Source: CAZMBI01 sp964564675 (GTDB lineage: Bacteria > Pseudomonadota > Alphaproteobacteria > Rickettsiales > UBA3002). Taken from it: a DNA stretch of 64,000 bases. The notes below the pieces were generated by a model. It saw nothing but the letters and a program-made list of their open reading frames with translations. It did not search any database and was not told the DNA's origin. How positions within the stretch are numbered: position 1 is the first letter of the stretch; each line of letters opens with the position of its first letter. A program made the position numbers and the translations under genes. The DNA is taken from NCBI GenBank assembly GCA_964564675.1, contig CAZMBI010000010.1, positions 13,323 through 77,322 on the forward strand. The letters are read 5' to 3'. This document shows positions 60,359 through 64,000 of this stretch, piece by piece.

Positions 60359-60434
60359 TGGTGGGCGATGACAGGCTCGAACTGCCGACCCTCTCGGTGT
60401 AAACGAGATGCTCTACCAACTGAGCTAATCGCCC
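60359..60434 (-). tRNA. tRNA-Val (TAC)
   Basis: Minus-strand cloverleaf: acceptor GGGCGAT/ATCGCCC, D-arm TAGCTCAGTTGGTAGAGC, anticodon stem CTCG/CGAG with loop TTTACAC (anticodon TAC), T-arm with TTCGAGC, discriminator A and encoded CCA. Confidence 0.96.
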
Positions 60435-60495
60435 ATATAATCGGATGTGATGCTATAGCGATAAGCGCGGCACGGGGCAAGCAGAAAGTGTTCAA

Positions 60496-60565
60496 AAACG
60501 CGGGGGACAAAACGCGGGAGATACAATAATTTGATTGTGTCCCCGTCGATCTGTCCCCGTCGATC
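60496..60565. repeat. Two 7/14-bp-phased direct repeats after hup
   Basis: AAACGCG occurs twice 14 bases apart (60496 and 60510), and TGTCCCCGTCGATC is repeated exactly in tandem at 60538-60551 and 60552-60565, ending 7 bases before the hup stop codon. Confidence 0.65.
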
Positions 60566-60572
60566 AGTGAAT

Positions 60573-60860
60573 TTACGCGGCTTTACGTCCGTTGATGGAT
60601 TCTTTCAGTGCCTTACCCGGCTTGAATTTCGGCTGTTTGGAGGCGGAGATTTTGATGACTTCGCCGGTGCGCGGATTGCGGCCCTCGGTGGCTTTGCGCT
60701 TGACCACGGTAAACGTGCCAAAACCAACCAGACGTACATCCGAACCTTTCTTTAGCGATTTTTCGATGCAGGTAATAAATGCATCCACGGCATCCGAGGC
60801 TTTCGCCTTGGTGATGTCCGCTTTCTTAGCTACTTCATTGATCACTTCATTCTTATTCAT
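60573..60860 (-). CDS. hup: HU family DNA-binding protein
   Basis: 95-residue histone-like protein that bends and compacts DNA. It starts MNKNEVINEVAKKADITKAK, has the beta-arm block VGFGTFTVVKRKATEGRNPR with the intercalating GRNP, and ends GKALKESINGRKAA. AAGGAG lies 6 bases upstream of ATG 60860. A longer open frame reaches 61235 but the added part has no protein-like pattern. Confidence 0.96.
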   Translation of the reverse strand: MNKNEVINEVAKKADITKAKASDAVDAFITCIEKSLKKGSDVRLVGFGTFTVVKRKATEGRNPRTGEVIKISASKQPKFKPGKALKESINGRKAA

Positions 60861-60887
60861 GATCGTCTCCTTCACGACATTCGGGTT

Positions 60888-60917
60888 AATGAGTATGGCA
60901 GCACGCCAGAAATCAAG
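60888..60917 (-). promoter_or_regulatory. Possible sigma-70-type promoter of hup
   Basis: On the minus strand CTTGAT (60917-60912) and TACTCA (60895-60890) are 16 bases apart, about 30 bases before the hup start codon. The -35 fits alphaproteobacterial CTTGAC; the -10 is only a fair match. Confidence 0.35.
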
Positions 60918-61326
60918 AGAACCAATGGTTCCGGGAAAAAGGTAAGCACCAAAGCGTGCGCTTGTAAACCGAAAACAGCAGCATATCCTGCCGAAAAATA
61001 AGGATAGATGCGGGATTGCGCCACATGAGGCGACACATGCAAACAACGCGCCGGATTGCAAAAAGCAAGCAAATTCAATGATTAGCCGGAGCAGAACCAG
61101 AAACCACTTGAAGCATCGCAACCTGCACGTTTTATCCACAGGTCGCGCGCACCCGACTCTTGTGGGGGCGGCGATGTGCCGCCTTCTCCGCGTATCATAC
61201 GACCGGCGATTGCGCCAAAGGCGGACAGTTTGCACTGCGATTGAGGCGGTCCCATCACAGGCGCACCATCAGTGAAATCCTTACTTGACTTGTAATGCAA
61301 AATCGAACAGGACATGCGTGCGTTGG
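60918..61326. other. Intergenic stretch without a visible gene
   Basis: About 400 bases between hup and the RTX-like gene. I see no coding pattern on either strand. A hairpin GGCGGC-GATGT-GCCGCC lies near 61167-61183, and TTGACT near 61284 could be a -35 element for the gene at 61414. Nothing else stands out. Confidence 0.5.
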
Positions 61327-61341
61327 TTAACGCGTTATTAA
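61327..61341 (+). promoter_or_regulatory. Perfect CtrA-type box upstream of the RTX-like gene
   Basis: TTAA-CGCGTTA-TTAA matches the CtrA consensus TTAA-N7-TTAA, 73 bases before the start codon at 61414. GAATTAAC follows at once, so the region GTTAACGCG...GAATTAAC is also an imperfect palindrome. The window encodes DivK and PleD, which act on the CtrA pathway. Binding is inferred. Confidence 0.45.
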
Positions 61342-61413
61342 GAATTAACGGCTGGTTTGCACGTAACCATGATCTGCGAGCCGGCATCACCTCACTAACT
61401 AAAGGAGTGTTTT

Positions 61414-61863
61414 ATGTCCAATCCCTATGAATTTTCGACCGATCGCCTGGGTTATGATGGCACCATCGAGGTCTATAGTAATCTGACGGATTACGAAAAC
61501 GAAGTCACGCCGGTGGATACGGTGGCTATCACCGACCGCGACGCCGCACTGAGTTTCCGCGATGGCATGACCGGCTCGGATCNNNNNNNNNNNNNNNNNN
61601 NNNNNNNNNNNNNNNNNNNNNNNNNNNNNNNNNNNNNNNNNNNNNNNNNNNNNNNNNNNNNNNNNNNNNNNNNNNNNNNNNNCGGCTCGGATCTGATCGA
61701 TTTATCCGGTCTGGGCTTCACCGGCATTGTCGCTGGTGCCGGCGCCGCGGACGCGCTGGGCTACAGCACAGCCGGCGGGATCACCACCTTCTCGGATGCG
61801 GACTCGACGTTCAGCTTCGTGGTGGAAGCCACCGGCCTCACCGATGCCGACTTCATCTTCTAG
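61414..61863 (+). CDS. Secreted RTX-like protein, interrupted by a scaffold gap
   Basis: AAAGGAG precedes the ATG. The visible N-terminus (56 residues, starting MSNPYEFSTDRLGYDGTIEV) has no signal peptide. After the gap the sequence GSDLIDLSGLGFTGIVAGAG resembles the last calcium-binding turns and C-terminal domain of type I secreted proteins, and the end VVEATGLTDADFIF has the hydrophobic, acidic pattern of type I secretion signals. The true length is unknown: the gap may hide many glycine-rich repeats, and the agreement of reading frame across 100 Ns means nothing. No type I transporter genes are nearby. Confidence 0.6.
   Translation: MSNPYEFSTDRLGYDGTIEVYSNLTDYENEVTPVDTVAITDRDAALSFRDGMTGSDXXXXXXXXXXXXXXXXXXXXXXXXXXXXXXXXXXGSDLIDLSGLGFTGIVAGAGAADALGYSTAGGITTFSDADSTFSFVVEATGLTDADFIF
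61583..61682. other. Scaffold gap of exactly 100 Ns
   Basis: The gap is flanked by the same 11 bases, CGGCTCGGATC, at 61572-61582 and 61683-61693. This suggests the assembler broke on a tandem repeat. 100 Ns is a usual placeholder for unknown length. Confidence 0.95.
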
Positions 61864-61884
61864 GTGAAGCTGCACGCGCAACCA

Positions 61885-61921
61885 AAAGCCGGGGCCGCTC
61901 CATGCCGCCCCGGCTTTTTTT
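61885..61921 (+). terminator. Rho-independent terminator of the RTX-like gene
   Basis: AAAGCCGGGG (61885-61894) pairs with CCCCGGCTTT (61908-61917), followed by more Ts to 61921. It lies 22 bases after the stop codon. Confidence 0.85.
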
Positions 61922-62014
61922 ATGCCGTGCTGCTTGCGCATTATCCTGAGTTACCTGCGGAAGCTGACTTTTTAACGTTTGGGGGGGGCGTTTGCCAGCA
62001 TTTGGGACACAATC

Positions 62015-62102
62015 TTGTCGATTAACTTTGTTAATCGACAATGAAGCCCGCCGTGAGGCAGGATTCCGGCGCGTAGCGAGCGTCTTTATGCGGAGCATAA
62101 AG
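62015..62102. repeat. Two perfect hairpins in the gap before map
   Basis: TTGTCGATTAA-CTTTG-TTAATCGACAA at 62015-62041 has an 11-bp perfect stem, and CTTTATGC-GGA-GCATAAAG at 62084-62102 an 8-bp perfect stem. Neither has a T-run typical of a terminator. They sit in a gene-free stretch 61922-62315, which has no coding pattern. Confidence 0.7.
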
Positions 62103-62147
62103 TCAGTTAGCTATAGGTGTATCGCGTCTCCGGGCGTTTGTGCGGGC

Positions 62148-62272
62148 AAAACCTCTCCCTCTGGGAGAAGTCGAAATCTCTGATTTCGGGTGAGGGTGCG
62201 GTGCGGGCCCTCTCTCGAATCGACCTCGCGCCGCTCGCCCGCGATTCGGTCTCTCCCAATGGGAGAAACAGG
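62148..62272. repeat. Intergenic palindromic element related to the gltB insertions
   Basis: Both ends carry TCTCCC-N3-GGGAGA hairpins (near 62154-62168 and 62252-62266), and GAAAT-CTCTG-ATTTC lies at 62173-62187. The left end shares the order CTCTCCC, GGGAGA, GTCGAAATC with the copy inside gltB at 4678-4708. It lies at the 3' side of map. Confidence 0.75.
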
Positions 62273-62315
62273 TAAACACCCTCGAAAAACTGCACACGCA
62301 CCGCCGGCCCGCTTC

Positions 62316-63125
62316 TCATATTCCATAAGGCGGACAGTGGCGGCCAGCGGGGGATGTGGTGAAGATTTCCACACCATCGGCGGTCACCCCGCAGGAGTGC
62401 TCAAACTGGCAGGAAAGCGATTTATCCTTGGTGGTCACCGTCCAGTGATCGTGCTTGCTCAGAATGGTATCCGCCTTACCGGCATTGACCATCGGCTCGA
62501 CGGTGAAAAACATCCCCTCTTCCAAACGCACGCCCTGATCCGGCTTGCCGTAATGCAGGATATTGGGCGCGGCATGAAACACGCGGCCCAGCCCGTGGCC
62601 GCAATATTCGCGCACGATGGAAAAGCCTTGCCCTTCGGCATAGGTCTGAATGGCGTGCCCGATATCGCCCACTGTGGCGCCGGGGCGGATCTGCTCGATC
62701 CCCTTCATCATCGCCTCATAGGTCACCTGCGTCAGCCGCTTGGCTTTAATCGGCGGCTCGCCAACCCAGAACATGCGGCTGGTGTCGCCGTGCCAGCCGT
62801 CGAGTATCACCGTCACATCGATATTCAGCACCGTGCCTTCTTTCAGCGGCTTGTCGTCGGGGATACCGTGACAGACCACATGGTTCACCGAGGTGCAGAC
62901 CGACTTGGGAAACGGCGTCGGCGCATGGCCCTGATAATTCAGCGGCGCCGGCGTCGCCCCCGCTTCGATCGTGCGCTGATGGGCATAATCGTTGAGCTCA
63001 TTGGTGGTCACGCCAGGCTGGATGCGCTCGGCCAGCTCGTCGAGAATCTGCGCCGCCAGCCGCCCGGCTTGGCGCATGCCGTCATAATCGCCGGGCTCGT
63101 GTATCGTTATCGCGCGTGTATCCAT
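62316..63125 (-). CDS. map: Methionine aminopeptidase type I
   Basis: 269 residues; removes the initiator Met from new proteins. Metal ligands are in NIDVTVILDGWHGDTSRMFW (two Asp), YCGHGLGRVFH (His), FFTVEPMVN (Glu) and LSCQFEHSCGVT (Glu); the substrate His is in VCHGIPDD. The frame extends to a TTG at 63143, but ATG 63125 (MDTRAITIHEPGDYDGMRQA) fits the family. Confidence 0.95.
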   Translation of the reverse strand: MDTRAITIHEPGDYDGMRQAGRLAAQILDELAERIQPGVTTNELNDYAHQRTIEAGATPAPLNYQGHAPTPFPKSVCTSVNHVVCHGIPDDKPLKEGTVLNIDVTVILDGWHGDTSRMFWVGEPPIKAKRLTQVTYEAMMKGIEQIRPGATVGDIGHAIQTYAEGQGFSIVREYCGHGLGRVFHAAPNILHYGKPDQGVRLEEGMFFTVEPMVNAGKADTILSKHDHWTVTTKDKSLSCQFEHSCGVTADGVEIFTTSPAGRHCPPYGI

Positions 63126-63128
63126 AGC

Positions 63129-63177
63129 CGTAGTGGTTAGCAATCAGCAGTTAGTAATTAGTGGGCAGTGATCAGCC
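63129..63177. repeat. 7-bp-phased repeat array between map and cinA
   Basis: Seven consecutive heptamers in the form xTTAGxx/xTCAGxx: they include GTTAGCA, ATCAGCA, GTTAGTA and ATTAGTG in unbroken phase. It starts 4 bases before the map start codon and is one of the longest clean arrays in the window. Confidence 0.85.
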
Positions 63178-63231
63178 TATGACTCATTTCTTATAGACTT
63201 CAGACACAAAAATCCAGTATATCCTTGCTCT

Positions 63232-63978
63232 ATGAGCGCATACAAACCCACTGCCTGTTTAATCCTCATCGGCAATGAGATTCTTTCCGGTCGCACACAG
63301 GACAAAAATCTCAGCTATGTCGGCGCCACGCTAAACGATTGGGGCATCCGCCTGATTGAGGCGCGCGTGATTCTCGACAGCGAGTCGGTGATTGTGGACA
63401 CCGTCAATCATTACCGCTCGCAGGTGACGTATGTCTTTACCACTGGCGGCATCGGCCCGACGCACGACGATATCACCACCGCCTCGGTCGCAAAGGCGTT
63501 TGGCGTGCCGGTCCACCGCCACCCGGAAGCCGAAGCCCTGCTGCGCGATCATTATAAGGCGGAAAACCTGAACGAGGCCCGGCTGAAAATGGCGAATATT
63601 CCCGAAGGCGCCGAGCTGATCCATAACCCGGTCAGCGCCGCGCCCGGCTTCATTCTGGACAATGTGTTCGTAATGGCGGGGGTGCCGCGCATCTGCCAGG
63701 CCATGCTCGATGAGATTCGTCCGCGCCTGGTCGGTGGCGCGCCCATGCTATCGCATTCGATGGAAGTTGACTGCCCCGAAGGCGATCTCGCCGATGGCAT
63801 TACCGCCGTGCAGGGCGAGTTTGCCGACGTTGAAATCGGGGTTTACCCGCTTATCAAGCACGGCAAGCTGATGGCCAATATCGTGTTGCGCTGTGAAGAG
63901 GAAACCCAGCTTGCGGCGTGTGATGAGGCCCTGCGCACCTTTATTACCGGGCTTGGCGCCAACGTAATCTCCGCTTAA
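63232..63978 (+). CDS. Competence/damage-inducible protein A (CinA N-terminal domain)
   Basis: 248-residue stand-alone COG1058 protein, a molybdopterin-binding-like fold with ADP-ribose pyrophosphatase activity in known CinA proteins. Motifs: ILIGNEILSGRTQDKNLSYV, VFTTGGIGPTHDDITTASVA and VMAGVPRICQAMLDEI. The pncC half is encoded at 14634-15134. Divergent from map. The 22 bases after the stop to the window end hold nothing I can name. Confidence 0.9.
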   Translation: MSAYKPTACLILIGNEILSGRTQDKNLSYVGATLNDWGIRLIEARVILDSESVIVDTVNHYRSQVTYVFTTGGIGPTHDDITTASVAKAFGVPVHRHPEAEALLRDHYKAENLNEARLKMANIPEGAELIHNPVSAAPGFILDNVFVMAGVPRICQAMLDEIRPRLVGGAPMLSHSMEVDCPEGDLADGITAVQGEFADVEIGVYPLIKHGKLMANIVLRCEEETQLAACDEALRTFITGLGANVISA

Positions 63979-64000
63979 TCAGATATTATGCCAGGCCACG

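Noticed and set aside
60861..61235. Upstream extension of hup to a 220-residue protein
   Set aside because: HU proteins are about 90-95 residues; a strong AAGGAG lies before ATG 60860 and the extra part looks non-coding.
62015..62041. Terminator for map
   Set aside because: Strong stem but no T-run on either side, and it lies about 300 bases beyond the map stop codon.

Overview
The window is a gene-dense stretch of an alphaproteobacterial chromosome, seen as part of a draft scaffold (one run of 100 Ns at 61583-61682). Signs of the class are a divK-pleD pair, an FzlA-type glutathione-transferase homologue, CpaF ATPases, the rpoN-lptB-lptA-lptC-kdsD-rnd cluster, a short ProS, RNase J, and a full nuoA-N operon followed by birA, coaX and rnj. 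I cannot place it in an order from the sequence alone. LPS transport, lipoprotein sorting, the TCA cycle and complex I are all present, so it looks like a Gram-negative respiratory bacterium with cell-cycle control through DivK/PleD and probably CtrA.

Layout: 1-600 holds a ParE/RelE-type toxin gene whose antitoxin reading frame is broken. 662-2539 is a membrane sensor that resembles a histidine kinase but lacks the phospho-acceptor histidine. 2605-9058 is glutamate synthase (gltD-gltB), both genes carrying in-frame palindromic repeat insertions. 9125-16000 holds fzlA, sua5, a ParA-family ATPase, tRNA-Asn, rmuC, glmU, pncC and xth. 15990-26324 is one long minus-strand block: divK-pleD, two tandem cpaF-like ATPases, rpoN, the LPS-export genes lptB-lptA-lptC, kdsD and an RNase D. 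26392-32800 holds hslO, a lipoprotein, an SDR protein, two TPR proteins, ispE and two small genes. Next come gltA and yggT, then a minus-strand block with lolD, lolC/E, proS and small membrane or secreted proteins. From 39693 to 60039 the minus strand carries rnj, coaX, birA and the complete complex I operon (transcribed nuoA to nuoN), with extra genes between nuoC and nuoD and between nuoF and nuoG. 60190-64000 has tRNA-Asp, tRNA-Val, hup, a secreted RTX-like gene broken by the N gap, a cluster of hairpins, map, and the N-terminal half of CinA (the C-terminal half, pncC, lies 48 kb away).

The most striking feature is a repeat landscape that the genes do not explain. (1) At least ten gene boundaries carry short arrays phased at exactly 7 bp, with a different unit at each site (for example GTTAGCA, CTGATGC, ACCTGAA). 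One array supplies the last codons of gltB and abuts the start of fzlA. (2) A family of C/G-rich palindromes (CCCTCCCCC-loop-GGGGGAGGG type) occurs between genes and, in frame, inside gltB and gltD, lengthening the proteins in the manner of Rickettsia palindromic elements. (3) Two further inverted-repeat elements of about 75-95 bp lie between genes. Three apparent single-base frameshifts, two in the antitoxin and one in a VOC protein inside the nuo operon, are either true decay or assembly errors.
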